A stretch of DNA of 64,000 nucleotides from CADCVT01 sp036389485 (lineage in GTDB: Bacteria; Actinomycetota; Thermoleophilia; Solirubrobacterales; Solirubrobacteraceae). The notes beneath the pieces were generated by a model that was not told the origin of the DNA, searched no databases, and saw only the letters and a list, made by a program, of their open reading frames with translations. How positions within the stretch are numbered: the stretch's first letter is position 1; every line of letters begins with the position of its first letter. Of the stretch, positions 32,609-41,504 are shown piece after piece. The stretch is from assembly GCA_036389485.1 (NCBI GenBank), contig DASVPR010000021.1, positions 72,401-136,400 on the forward strand. The letters are read 5' to 3'. Both the position numbers and the translations under genes were made by a program.

Positions 32609-33453
32609 CGCGGAGTCAGCGCCTCGAGCGCCGAGCGCACCTCGGCGGCGGCGCGCTCGGGGGGCCACCTCGCCAGCTCGGCGAGGTCGTGCCCCTCGGC
32701 GGCCGCGGCGAACGCCTCGGCGGCCGCGTAGTAGCCGAAGCGCTCCGGCACGTCGCGGGCGTCGCGGCCCCAGTCGGGCCAGAAGAACCGCCGCCGCTCG
32801 TCCGCGTCGGGGCGCTCGAAGCAGTCGAGGAGCTTGCGGGCGGCGTCGTCCCACGCCGCCCGGCACTCCGCGGTCCACGCCTCGTAGTCGTCGACCGCGA
32901 AGTGCTGCTCGCCCGTGGCCTCCGGCACGAGCCGCCGGGTGGCCGCGACGGCCAGGCCCTCCATGAACACCGACTGCGCCGGGACCGTCTCCTCCCACCC
33001 GCCGGAGCGGGCAAGGTGGTGCGCCAGGTGCACGAGCTCGTGGATCGCGATCGTGCGGTGCCACAGGTCGGGCGGGTCGGCCTCGAGCGCGAAGAAGACC
33101 GCCGGCTCGCCGGCGTAGTCGTCGTCGAACCACGCGTTCGCGGTGAACAGCCCGACGAGCGCGACCGCCCTGAACGGCACGTCGACGTCGAGGAGCGCGG
33201 CGACCTCGTCGCCGCCGCGCTCGAGCTCGATCGCCGCGAACCGCGGCTCGAGCAGCTCGACGACCTCGCCGTAGCGCGGAAGCGCGTCCTCGAGCGTCGC
33301 CACTCCCGCGAAGTGCCTCTCGTACTGCGCGATGGTGCGCAGATTCGGCCGGGCGTACAGCTCGTCCCACAGCGCGACCTGCTCCTCGCGCGGCCGCCCC
33401 GCCGCCCGCTCCCAGAACGCGAGGAAGTCGCGGAACGGGGTCTCGACGTTCAC
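32605..33453 (-). CDS. Zinc-metalloprotease-like protein (HELVH)
   Basis: 282 residues from a GTG that overlaps the stop of the micro-gene upstream (GTGA). IAIHELVHLAHHL is a zincin-type HExxH with extra histidines, and EGLAVAATRR downstream supplies the third-ligand Glu, as in DUF2268-like predicted proteases. There is no signal peptide or membrane helix, so it is probably cytoplasmic. The substrate is unknown. Confidence 0.72.
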   Translation of the reverse strand: MNVETPFRDFLAFWERAAGRPREEQVALWDELYARPNLRTIAQYERHFAGVATLEDALPRYGEVVELLEPRFAAIELERGGDEVAALLDVDVPFRAVALVGLFTANAWFDDDYAGEPAVFFALEADPPDLWHRTIAIHELVHLAHHLARSGGWEETVPAQSVFMEGLAVAATRRLVPEATGEQHFAVDDYEAWTAECRAAWDDAARKLLDCFERPDADERRRFFWPDWGRDARDVPERFGYYAAAEAFAAAAEGHDLAELARWPPERAAAEVRSALEALTPR

Positions 33454-33578
33454 CACGGGAACGGCGCGCGCCCGCGCGCCCGCGCCCAGAGGTAGCGGGC
33501 CATCAGCTCGCTCCAGTCCGCGACCCCCCCGTACAGGTGGCCGACCGGCCCCGTGTAGATCCACGTGAGCAGGCGCAT
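33450..33578 (-). CDS. 42-residue conserved-looking small protein
   Basis: ATG at 33578: MRLLTWIYTGPVGHLYGGVA, then DWSELMARYLWARARGRAPFPW. It is rich in aromatic residues with an amphipathic or membrane-edge helix and a basic C-terminus. The stop overlaps the GTG start of the metalloprotease gene in the GTGA arrangement used throughout this genome, which argues that it is translated. The start is 29 bp from the divergent tig start. Function unknown. Confidence 0.6.
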   Translation of the reverse strand: MRLLTWIYTGPVGHLYGGVADWSELMARYLWARARGRAPFPW

Positions 33579-33607
33579 TGGGCCGCCACGGTATCGTCGT
33601 GCCGCTC

Positions 33608-35002
33608 ATGAAGACGACCGTGACCGAGCTGCCGGAGTCCCGCGTCCGCGTCGAGGCCGAGGTTCCGCCCGACGAGGTCGCCAAGCGCCTGAACCAGACG
33701 GCGCAGTCGCTCGGCTCCGAGCTGCGGATCCCGGGCTTCCGAAAGGGGAAGGTCCCGCCGCCGGTCGTCATCCGCCGCATCGGCCGCGAGGCCGTCCTCG
33801 AGGAGACCATCCGGGGCGAGCTGGGCCGCTGGTACGTCGCCGCCATCGACGACGCCGGTATCGCGCCGGTCGGCGACCCGAAGCTCGACATCGGCGACCC
33901 GCCGGCGGAGGGGCAGCCGCTCACGTTCTCGATCGAGATCGGCGTGCGCCCGAAGGCCGAGCTGGGCGAGTACAAGGGCGTCGAGGTCGGGCGGCGCGAG
34001 CCCCAGGTCGGCGAGGACGCCATCGACCGCGAGATCGAGCAGCTGCGCGAGCGCGCCGCGCGCCTCGACACGCACGACGGCACCGCCGAGAACGGCGACT
34101 TCGTCGTCATCGACCTCAAGGGGTTCGTAGACGGAGAGCCTTTCGAGGGCGGTGAGATGACGGACCATCTGCTCGAGCTCGGCAGCGGGAGGTTCATCCC
34201 CGGCTTCGAGGAGCAGCTCACCGGCGCCGCGGCGGGCGAGGAGCGGTCGGTCGAGGTGACGTTCCCGCCGGAGTATCAACAGGCGCCTCACCTCGTCGGC
34301 AGGGACGCGGTCTTCGAGGTGACCGTCAAGGACGTCAAGCGGAAGCACCTGCCAGACCTCGATGACGACTTCGCCGTGGAGGCCGCGGGCTTCGACAGCC
34401 TTGCGGAACTGAGGGAGGACATCCGGAAGCGGCTGGCAGAGGCTGAGACGAGGCAGATCGAAAGCGAGTTTCGCGAGGCCGCGCTCGACGCCGCAGTCGC
34501 GGAGGCCGCCATCGAGGTGCCTGCCCAATTGGTCACCGATCGTGCGCGCGAGCTCTTCGAGAGGACCATTCATCAATTGGGTCATCAGGGGATCTCGAAG
34601 GAGATGTACCTGCGGATCGCCGACAAGACCGAGGACGAGATCGTCGAGGAGGCCAGGCCCGACGCCGAGCAGGCGCTCAAGCGCGAGGCCGTCCTCACCG
34701 CGATCGTCGAGGCCGAGGGGATCGAGGTCTCAGACGACGAGGTCGTCGAGGCGCTCCAGGGCGACGCCGAGCGCAGCGGCGTCAAGCCCAAGAAGCTGCT
34801 CGACCGTCTGCGCAGCGACGGCCGGCTCGACTCCGTCAAGGAGGACCTCGCGGCGCGCAAGGCGGTCGATCTGATCGCCGAGCACGCGAAGGCCATCAGC
34901 GTCGAGCAGGCGCAGGCGAAGGACAAGCTCTGGACCCCGGGGAAGGAGCCCGCGGAGGGCGCGTCCGGACGCCTCTGGACGCCCGGTTCAAGCGGCTCGT
35001 AG
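33608..35002 (+). CDS. tig: Trigger factor (ribosome-associated chaperone / PPIase)
   Basis: 464 residues from the ATG at 33608; MKTTVTELPESRVRVEAEV is the standard start. The ribosome-binding motif is IPGFRKGKVPP near residue 39, the FKBP-type PPIase domain runs about 155-245 (GDFVVIDLKGFVDGE, FIPGFEEQLTGA), and the helical C-terminal substrate cradle follows. It binds nascent chains at the exit tunnel. Upstream of clpP-clpX, the order found in most bacteria. TATCGT ends 10 nt before the ATG. Confidence 0.97.
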   Translation: MKTTVTELPESRVRVEAEVPPDEVAKRLNQTAQSLGSELRIPGFRKGKVPPPVVIRRIGREAVLEETIRGELGRWYVAAIDDAGIAPVGDPKLDIGDPPAEGQPLTFSIEIGVRPKAELGEYKGVEVGRREPQVGEDAIDREIEQLRERAARLDTHDGTAENGDFVVIDLKGFVDGEPFEGGEMTDHLLELGSGRFIPGFEEQLTGAAAGEERSVEVTFPPEYQQAPHLVGRDAVFEVTVKDVKRKHLPDLDDDFAVEAAGFDSLAELREDIRKRLAEAETRQIESEFREAALDAAVAEAAIEVPAQLVTDRARELFERTIHQLGHQGISKEMYLRIADKTEDEIVEEARPDAEQALKREAVLTAIVEAEGIEVSDDEVVEALQGDAERSGVKPKKLLDRLRSDGRLDSVKEDLAARKAVDLIAEHAKAISVEQAQAKDKLWTPGKEPAEGASGRLWTPGSSGS

Positions 35003-35068
35003 ATCCGCCGACCACCGGAAAACCGCCTCAAGACGGTTGGTAGAGTGGCACCCTCTCGGACCACCCAG

Positions 35069-35089
35069 CGGCCGGGAGGATTCCGGCCG
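35069..35089. promoter_or_regulatory. Inverted repeat in the clpP leader
   Basis: CGGCCGGGA (35069-35077), GGA, TTCCGGCCG (35081-35089): 8 of 9 arm positions pair. It sits 25 nt before the clpP ATG, downstream of a TAGAGT box at 35041-35046 in the 111-bp tig-clpP gap. It could be a leader hairpin or repressor site. The known ClgR-type motif was not found. Confidence 0.4.
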
Positions 35090-35113
35090 AGGAAGCGAAA
35101 GACAGCGAGGACC

Positions 35114-35698
35114 ATGAGCCCCCTAGTCCCCATGGTGGTCGAGCAGACGTCGCGCGGCGAGCGCGCGTTCGACATCTACTCCCGGCTGCTCAACGAGCGG
35201 ATCATCTTCCTCGGCACGCCGGTCGACGACCAGATCGCGAACCTCATCGTCGCCCAGCTCCTGCACCTGGAGTCCGAGGACCCGGACAAGGACATCTCGA
35301 TCTACATCAACTCGCCGGGCGGGTCGGTGTACGCGGGCCTCGCGATCTACGACACGATGCAGTTCATCAAGCCCGACGTGCAGACGATCTGCGTGGGCAT
35401 CGCGATGTCGATGGGCGCGCTGCTCCTCTCCGGCGGCGCGAAGGGCAAGCGGATGGCCCTGCCGAACTCGAAGATCCTCATCCACCAGGTCTCCTCCGGC
35501 TTCCAGGGCCAGGCGACGGACATCGAGATCCACGCCAAGGAGATCATCGACATCCGCCAGCGGCTCGACCACATCATCGCCCACCACACGGAGCAGGACT
35601 ACGAGAAGGTCCGCAAGGACACCGAGCGCGACTACTTCATGTCCGCCGAGGAGGCGAAGGACTACGGGATCGTGGACCAGGTGATCTCCTCGCACTAG
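35114..35698 (+). CDS. clpP: ATP-dependent Clp protease proteolytic subunit
   Basis: 194 residues. Catalytic triad context is complete: Ser in GIAMSMGALLLSGG near residue 98, His in ILIHQVSSGFQG near 123 and Asp in ERDYFMSAEEAKDYGIVD near 172. YINSPGGSVYAGLAIYDTM is the oxyanion-region block, in pieces. It forms the tetradecameric barrel partnered by ClpX, whose gene starts 32 bp downstream. ATG preceded by GCGAGG. Confidence 0.98.
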   Translation: MSPLVPMVVEQTSRGERAFDIYSRLLNERIIFLGTPVDDQIANLIVAQLLHLESEDPDKDISIYINSPGGSVYAGLAIYDTMQFIKPDVQTICVGIAMSMGALLLSGGAKGKRMALPNSKILIHQVSSGFQGQATDIEIHAKEIIDIRQRLDHIIAHHTEQDYEKVRKDTERDYFMSAEEAKDYGIVDQVISSH

Positions 35699-35730
35699 CG
35701 GGGAACCACCGGGAGAGGGACACTGACGTC

Positions 35731-37011
<1,281 letters not shown>

Positions 37012-37015
37012 CTGA

Positions 37016-37285
37016 GTGCCCGCCGTCCGCGCCATCCCGTGGGCCCGGATCCTCGGGATCGCCCGCGTCGTGCTCGAGCGCTTCTCCGAGGACATCCCGA
37101 AGAAGGACCGGGCCCGCCTGTCCGCGGTCGTCCGGAAGTCCAAGGGCGATCCGCGCCGGCTCACGGTCGCCGAGCGCCGCGAGATCGTGCGGATCGTGCG
37201 GCAGGTCGACGTCCTGAAGCTGGGCCGGGAGGTCGGGGCGCTCCTGGCGCTCGCCCGCTCGGGCCGCCTGCTCAAGCGCGGCTGA
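37016..37285 (+). CDS. Small basic helical protein downstream of clpX
   Basis: 89 residues from a GTG 4 bp after the clpX stop, so translation is likely coupled. Sequence is helical and basic (RILGIARVVLERFSED, LTVAERREIVRIVRQVDVL). No enzyme motif or membrane helix. A gene of this size and type follows clpX in some actinobacteria; the role is unknown and could be nucleic-acid or Clp-related. Confidence 0.7.
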   Translation: MPAVRAIPWARILGIARVVLERFSEDIPKKDRARLSAVVRKSKGDPRRLTVAERREIVRIVRQVDVLKLGREVGALLALARSGRLLKRG

Positions 37286-37292
37286 AGAGCGG

Positions 37293-37320
37293 CTTTTCAC
37301 CATGACGCTCAGCCTGTACG
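37293..37320 (+). promoter_or_regulatory. Putative promoter of the CxxC/cold-shock cassette
   Basis: TTTTCA (37293-37298), 16-bp spacer, TGTACG (37315-37320), ending 10 nt before the ATG at 37331. A weak match, but this is the only AT-richer stretch between the clpX block and the cassette. Confidence 0.35.
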
Positions 37321-37324
37321 TTTG

Positions 37325-37338
37325 GGCGCCATGGCGCC
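37325..37338. promoter_or_regulatory. Perfect palindrome enclosing a start codon
   Basis: GGCGCCATGGCGCC, a perfect 14-bp dyad whose central ATG is the start of the CxxC gene. As RNA, a tight hairpin would hide the start codon; as DNA, it could bind a dimer. Confidence 0.5.
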
Positions 37339-37621
37339 ACTTCATTTGTCTGCCGTCGCTGCTGCTCGCAACGAACTGGAGGCGGTACACGATCTAGACC
37401 TGCTCGACCTCGTCGAGTCGTTGGAACTCGAACATGCGCTTGAAGCTGGCGACCTCTGGTGCAATTCGTGCTCCGGCCCGGTGAGCCCGAGGAGCATTGG
37501 GCTGCTCGCATCTGATGGCGCGCGGATCCTTGTCGTCCACGAGAAGGCCAGCTGCATGGCCGAGTTCCTGGGCCGCTCGCGCCACATACTCACGCCCGAA
37601 GAGCCGGGCGCCGCTGACTGA
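37331..37621 (+). CDS. Small CxxC protein, first gene of lower-GC cassette
   Basis: 96 residues. An acidic helical N-terminus (ELEAVHDLDLLDLVESLELE) leads to WCNSCSGPVSP, a CxxC that may bind zinc or be redox active, then a short beta segment (ARILVVHEKASCMAEFLG). The ATG lies at the centre of the perfect palindrome 37325-37338. The stop shares one base with the next ATG (TGATG). Codon use is visibly less GC-biased than its neighbours. I do not recognise a family. Confidence 0.65.
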   Translation: MAPLHLSAVAAARNELEAVHDLDLLDLVESLELEHALEAGDLWCNSCSGPVSPRSIGLLASDGARILVVHEKASCMAEFLGRSRHILTPEEPGAAD

Positions 37622-39459
37622 TGGAGCAGGTTCTTGCTGGCCTAATCGCTGCTGTTGGCGGCGTGGGGCTAGTAGCCGTGCTGGCTATCTTCTTCTGGGA
37701 CCGCGTAGAACGGTTCCTGTCTTTTGTTGGCACGGTTCTTTCGCGAATTCCGCCTCTGTATCGGTTCGGCCGCCGGCAGGCCGTTCGATTCGCGATGCAG
37801 GCACGCCTTCACCGTCTGGCGCGGCGTATCGGCCGCCGGGCCCCACTAGCGGCTCGCCGGGTGAGGATTCGGTGGGTCGATGCGTCGACTACCACCCGCG
37901 AGGCATTCTTGAGTCGTCGCCGTGTGGTAATCCGTCTCCGTGACACACCCAATAGCGACGAGAACTTTGTTCATGCGGCGGTATTGCTCGTCGGAGATGG
38001 TCTGTTGCCTCGCCTGGAGGCTCAGCTCTCGCCGGATCAGGATCGGGCGCTCAAGCTGTACGTCGCCGGCAAGCTGCTCGAAGCGGCTCGCGACTCAGTA
38101 CGCAGCTACTACATCGCTACGTACGTCGGACCTGAGACAGAAGCGTCATCGCGCGTAGCCGAGTATTGGGACGCGTTCGAGGAACTTACCCCGGCGGGAC
38201 TCTTCTTCGAGGTGATGCTGCCGGAGCTCGAGTTTCTGGGTGACAAGGTGTTTGGGCGACGCCCGATCGCGCAGGTACCGCCAGAGGTCGATCGAACCAT
38301 CGGGTTCCTCGTTGGAGTGGCGCGTCGCCGCGCTCAGGAGGAGATCAACCTCACGCTCGACTTGGAGTACTGCCGCTTTGCCGTCGTGATCGTTGGAAGG
38401 CCGGAAAAGCTCGGTTCGCCTACGCCCTGGATCCGTTACGTCAACGACGCGCTCGCGACGCGTGGGATCGAATCAATCTACCTCATCGGGTTCTGGACGA
38501 ACCGCCGCGTGATGCATTCGATCGCCGAAGCGTTTCGGCGGCAGTACTCAGCGCGGGCACAGGTCCAAGAGGAGGTCTTGCTTGCGGACGGGCGGCGGGC
38601 TAAGGCCTACGTCGTCCAGATGCGGTCTCGACGCCCATCGATCTATCGCGTACGAGGCAGCGAAACGGCGGCGCTGCTGCGGACCGGCTCGCCGCCGTAC
38701 GAGAGCCGATCTCTCCTTGGAACGGTCGTCAGCTTCGGCGGAGGCGGGTATGGGTTCTTGGCACTCGACGACGGCCGCGACGACGTCTTCTTCCACCGCA
38801 GTGAGTGCGAGAACGACCCCGCCTTTATCTCACGGGGTGATCGGGTCGAGTGCGATGTCGAACGGGCGTCGGACGGGTGGCGCGCGTCGCGTGTCCGATT
38901 TGTGCGATGTCTTCTTCCTGATGGGCCGCCGCTGCCATCGGCACCGACGACCGAAACTGCGTCGCTACTGGCGTCGCGGCCGCCCACGACACCAAGTGGC
39001 CCCCCCGGATATCGCGGGACGGTGCAGCGCTTTGGTGCCGGGGGTTACGGGTTCCTGCGACTCGACGGCGAGACCCAGGATCTGTACTTCCGTAGGGAGG
39101 ATTGTGTCGACGCGCCCGACTTCATCGATCGAGGCATGACGGTCTGGGTCGACTCCGTCGATCCCGGCGGTAATCACGCGTACGGAGTCCGGTTTGATCC
39201 CCTGAGCGAACGTCCCGCGACGCCCCTGCCGGAGAGCGAGGAGGGGGAACCCGGTCCATACGCTGCTCGCGTCGTCCGTTTCGGCGGCGGCGGATACGGC
39301 TTCCTGCGAATCGACGGCGATGGGCGGGACCTCTATTTCCATCGTGATGACTGCCACGATGCGCCCGAATTCATTGAACGGGGGACTCGGGTTTGGGTCG
39401 ATGAGGTCGACTTTGTTGAGACACGAGCGCGTGGCGTTTCGTTCGACAGCGCGACCTGA
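37621..39459 (+). CDS. Membrane-anchored protein with three cold-shock-like domains
   Basis: 612 residues. Residues 4-26 form one transmembrane helix (LAGLIAAVGGVGLVAVLAIF). Residues about 60-360 are an unrecognised alpha-beta domain (RRVVIRLRDTPNSDENFVH, FAVVIVGRPEKL, GIESIYLIGFWTNRRVM). Three cold-shock-type beta barrels follow, at about 367-428, 465-526 and 549-612, each with an RNP1-like GYGFL and an RNP2-like VFFHR or LYFHR, joined by Pro/Ser linkers. The CSDs should face the cytoplasm and bind RNA or ssDNA (inference). GC is markedly lower than in flanking genes, suggesting transfer. Function unknown. Confidence 0.8.
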   Translation: MEQVLAGLIAAVGGVGLVAVLAIFFWDRVERFLSFVGTVLSRIPPLYRFGRRQAVRFAMQARLHRLARRIGRRAPLAARRVRIRWVDASTTTREAFLSRRRVVIRLRDTPNSDENFVHAAVLLVGDGLLPRLEAQLSPDQDRALKLYVAGKLLEAARDSVRSYYIATYVGPETEASSRVAEYWDAFEELTPAGLFFEVMLPELEFLGDKVFGRRPIAQVPPEVDRTIGFLVGVARRRAQEEINLTLDLEYCRFAVVIVGRPEKLGSPTPWIRYVNDALATRGIESIYLIGFWTNRRVMHSIAEAFRRQYSARAQVQEEVLLADGRRAKAYVVQMRSRRPSIYRVRGSETAALLRTGSPPYESRSLLGTVVSFGGGGYGFLALDDGRDDVFFHRSECENDPAFISRGDRVECDVERASDGWRASRVRFVRCLLPDGPPLPSAPTTETASLLASRPPTTPSGPPGYRGTVQRFGAGGYGFLRLDGETQDLYFRREDCVDAPDFIDRGMTVWVDSVDPGGNHAYGVRFDPLSERPATPLPESEEGEPGPYAARVVRFGGGGYGFLRIDGDGRDLYFHRDDCHDAPEFIERGTRVWVDEVDFVETRARGVSFDSAT

Positions 39460-39483
39460 CCGGGTCGTGGCACGTCGACGTGA

Positions 39484-39507
39484 CCGCTCGCGCGGCACGA
39501 CGAGCGG
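39484..39507. terminator. Inverted repeat after the cold-shock cassette
   Basis: CCGCTCG (39484-39490), 10-nt loop, CGAGCGG (39501-39507), 25 bp after the cassette stop. It lacks a T-run, so it is only a possible weak or factor-dependent terminator in the 107-bp gap before the ECF sigma gene. Confidence 0.35.
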
Positions 39508-39566
39508 CTCTCGTGACCCGCGGGTAGCTCTCCAACCCGCCGCCCCTTTGGCGCGTTCACGTTGTC

Positions 39567-40106
39567 GTGGAAGCGTTCGACTCCGTGTTGTCGGCTGCCC
39601 GGGCCGGCGCCGACTGGGCCTGGGAACGGATCTACGCGGATCTCGCGGGGTCGGTCGTCGGCTACCTGCGCGTGCACGGCGCGGCCGATCCGGAGGACGT
39701 CGCCGGCGAGGTGTTCCTGCAGGTGGTCCGCGACCTGCCGCGGTTCACCGGCGACGAGCGGGACTTCCGGGCGTGGGTGTTCACGATCGTCCACCGCAGG
39801 CTGCAGGACGAGCGGCGACGGCGTGCGCGCAGACCGACGGTCGCGATGCCCGAGCACCACGACCCGGCGGGCGGCGACGTCGCCGACGAGGCGGGCGTCG
39901 CGCTCGACCGCGGGCGGGTGCTGGAGCTGCTCGCAGAGCTCCCGGAGGACCAGCGGTCCGTGCTCCTCCTGCGCATCCTCGGCGACCTGACGATCGAGGA
40001 GATCGCGCGGGCGCTGGGCAAGCGGCCGGGCGCGGTGAAGGCGCTGCAGCGGCGAGGGCTGAAGCGCGTGGCGGAGGCGTACCCCTTTGCGGACCCGCGG
40101 CGATGA
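39567..40106 (+). CDS. ECF-family RNA polymerase sigma factor
   Basis: 179 residues from a GTG. Region 2 is ADPEDVAGEVFLQVVRDLPRF with RAWVFTIVHRRLQDE (-10 recognition), and region 4 is LAELPEDQRSVLLLRIL with DLTIEEIARALGKRPGAVK (-35 recognition HTH). No region 3 or extra C-terminal sensor. It heads a module of two secreted-protein genes and a membrane protein that looks like its anti-sigma factor. Confidence 0.95.
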   Translation: MEAFDSVLSAARAGADWAWERIYADLAGSVVGYLRVHGAADPEDVAGEVFLQVVRDLPRFTGDERDFRAWVFTIVHRRLQDERRRRARRPTVAMPEHHDPAGGDVADEAGVALDRGRVLELLAELPEDQRSVLLLRILGDLTIEEIARALGKRPGAVKALQRRGLKRVAEAYPFADPRR

Positions 40107-40107
40107 C
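40083..40107 (+). promoter_or_regulatory. Leader motif before first secreted-protein gene (copy 1)
   Basis: CCCTTT (40083-40088), 12-bp spacer, CGATGAC (40101-40107), 6 nt before the ATG at 40114. The same pattern with identical spacings precedes the gene at 41505. Here it overlaps the 3' end of the sigma gene. It could be the promoter recognised by the ECF sigma factor, although the spacer is short for that. Confidence 0.45.
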
Positions 40108-40113
40108 GTGTAC

Positions 40114-40500
40114 ATGAAGAGCATCAAGAGCCGCACCGCGGTCACGACGGCCGCCATCGCTCTCCTCGCCACGCCTGCTTTCGCGCAGGACGCGCCGAAG
40201 GAGCCCCGCGGGAAGGGCCAGTCCACTTCTCCCGCGAAGATCTGCAAGGACCAGTCGCGCAAGAAGACGAACCACGGCAAGGGCAAGAGCCCGTTCGCCG
40301 CGTGCGTCGTCGGCGTCAAGCGCCAGACCACCGAGGCGCAGCAGACGCCGAACCCGAGCGAGCAGCGTGCGCCGGGCCAGATCTGCGCCGGCCAGTCCCG
40401 CAAGAAGGACAAGAACGACTCGAAGTCGCCGTTCGCCGCGTGCGTCGTCGGCGTGACGCGTGAGCGCAAGGAGCAGCGCGAGCAGGAGCAGCAGTCGTAG
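40114..40500 (+). CDS. Small secreted protein with duplicated Cys motif
   Basis: 128 residues. Signal peptide SRTAVTTAAIALLATPAFAQ. The mature part is two repeats: ICKDQSRKKTNHGKGKSPFA then ACVVGVKR, and ICAGQSRKKDKNDSKSPFA then ACVVGVTR. Each repeat has one Cys at each end, allowing a disulfide around a Lys-rich loop. It begins 7 bp after the sigma-factor stop. Such Cys-bracketed QSRKK/SPFxxC units recur in secreted proteins of related actinobacteria; function is unknown. Confidence 0.82.
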   Translation: MKSIKSRTAVTTAAIALLATPAFAQDAPKEPRGKGQSTSPAKICKDQSRKKTNHGKGKSPFAACVVGVKRQTTEAQQTPNPSEQRAPGQICAGQSRKKDKNDSKSPFAACVVGVTRERKEQREQEQQS

Positions 40501-40525
40501 CGCGCAGGACGCGCGCTGAAGCGCC

Positions 40526-41443
40526 ATGACCCTCCGCCGCCGCCATCCAGACGTCCGCGACGAGGAGTTCGCCTCCTTCGTCGCGGCCGTGCGCGCGTCG
40601 GTCCCCTCGACCCCCCACGAGGAGACCGCGCAGCGGCATCTCGCCGCCATGCGCGCGGCGGCGGAGGACGGCGTGCAGACGGTCGGCACCGCCGCGTCGG
40701 GCCCCGTGCCCGAGCGCAACCACGGGGCCGGTGCCGAGCTGGATCGGGTCGGCCGACGCCGCTCGGCCGGCCCGCTCCGCCTGCGCCCCGCCGCCCGTCT
40801 CGGCGCCGCCCTCGTGGGCGCCGTCGTCGCCTTCGGCGGCACCAGCACCGTCCTTGCCGCGGTCGGCGTCGAGCTGCCCGATGCGGTTCGCGCGCCGTTC
40901 GACGCGGTGGGCATCGATCTTCCGAACCAGCCGGGCGACGGCGAGGACGGCTCCGCGCCGCCCGCCGGCGACAAGCGCCGCGACCCCGGCGCGTCGCCGG
41001 AGCACCGCCGCGACGGCGAGAACCGCCCCTCCGAGCGCGGCGAGCGCGGCCGCTCCGAGCAGAAGCGGCAGGACGGCGACAAGCGGCGCGACCGCTCCGG
41101 CCGCGGCCGGTCGGGCGAGGCGCCCGGCAAGCGCTCCGGCGAGGCGAAGAGCCGCACCGGCCAGCCGCCCGGCAGCCGCCGCGACGAGGCCCCCGGCCGG
41201 CGCGACGGCAGCTCCCGCGGCAACGGCGGCGGCTCCCGCGGCAACGCGGGCGGCCGCACCAAGAGCCGGCCCGCGAACCCGGCCCCGAAGCGCTCCTCGA
41301 AGCGCGGCGCCGGCCCCGCGCGCCCGGTCAAGCCGAACCCGCCGCGCGACCGCGCGAGGGAGAAGCCGGCGAAGCCGGTCCCGCCGCCCGAGCCGGAGCC
41401 CACCACGACGGTTCCTCCGACGACGACCGAAGCCTCCCCTTGA
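40526..41443 (+). CDS. Membrane protein, probable anti-sigma factor, with low-complexity tail
   Basis: 305 residues. A cytoplasmic N-terminus of about 95 residues is followed by one transmembrane helix (AARLGAALVGAVVAFGG, STVLAAV) and about 190 residues of Arg/Gly/Ser/Pro repeats (RRDGENRPSERGERGR, GSSRGNGGGSRGNAGG) ending in a Thr/Pro tail. The topology and place beside an ECF sigma gene fit an anti-sigma factor, but no zinc-binding HxxxCxxC is present. The low-complexity part could span or bind the cell wall. Confidence 0.75.
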   Translation: MTLRRRHPDVRDEEFASFVAAVRASVPSTPHEETAQRHLAAMRAAAEDGVQTVGTAASGPVPERNHGAGAELDRVGRRRSAGPLRLRPAARLGAALVGAVVAFGGTSTVLAAVGVELPDAVRAPFDAVGIDLPNQPGDGEDGSAPPAGDKRRDPGASPEHRRDGENRPSERGERGRSEQKRQDGDKRRDRSGRGRSGEAPGKRSGEAKSRTGQPPGSRRDEAPGRRDGSSRGNGGGSRGNAGGRTKSRPANPAPKRSSKRGAGPARPVKPNPPRDRAREKPAKPVPPPEPEPTTTVPPTTTEASP

Positions 41444-41473
41444 CGCCGACATCCGGCCGCATCTCACCCGTAT

Positions 41474-41498
41474 CCCTTTCGCCGCCCGCGGCGATGAC
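41474..41498 (+). promoter_or_regulatory. Leader motif before second secreted-protein gene (copy 2)
   Basis: CCCTTT (41474-41479), 12-bp spacer, CGATGAC (41492-41498), 6 nt, ATG at 41505. It aligns without gaps to 40083-40113 and would read PFRRPRR-stop in the frame where copy 1 encodes the sigma factor's PFADPRR-stop. Confidence 0.5.
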
Positions 41499-41504
41499 CG
41501 AGGT

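Noticed and set aside
37016..37285. Part of the lower-GC cassette
   Set aside because: Its codon usage is GC-rich like clpX and it follows clpX by 4 bp, so it belongs to the clp block.
39544..39566. Third copy of the ECF-module leader before the sigma gene itself
   Set aside because: CCCTTT is present, but the second element and spacing do not match the other two and would run into the start codon.
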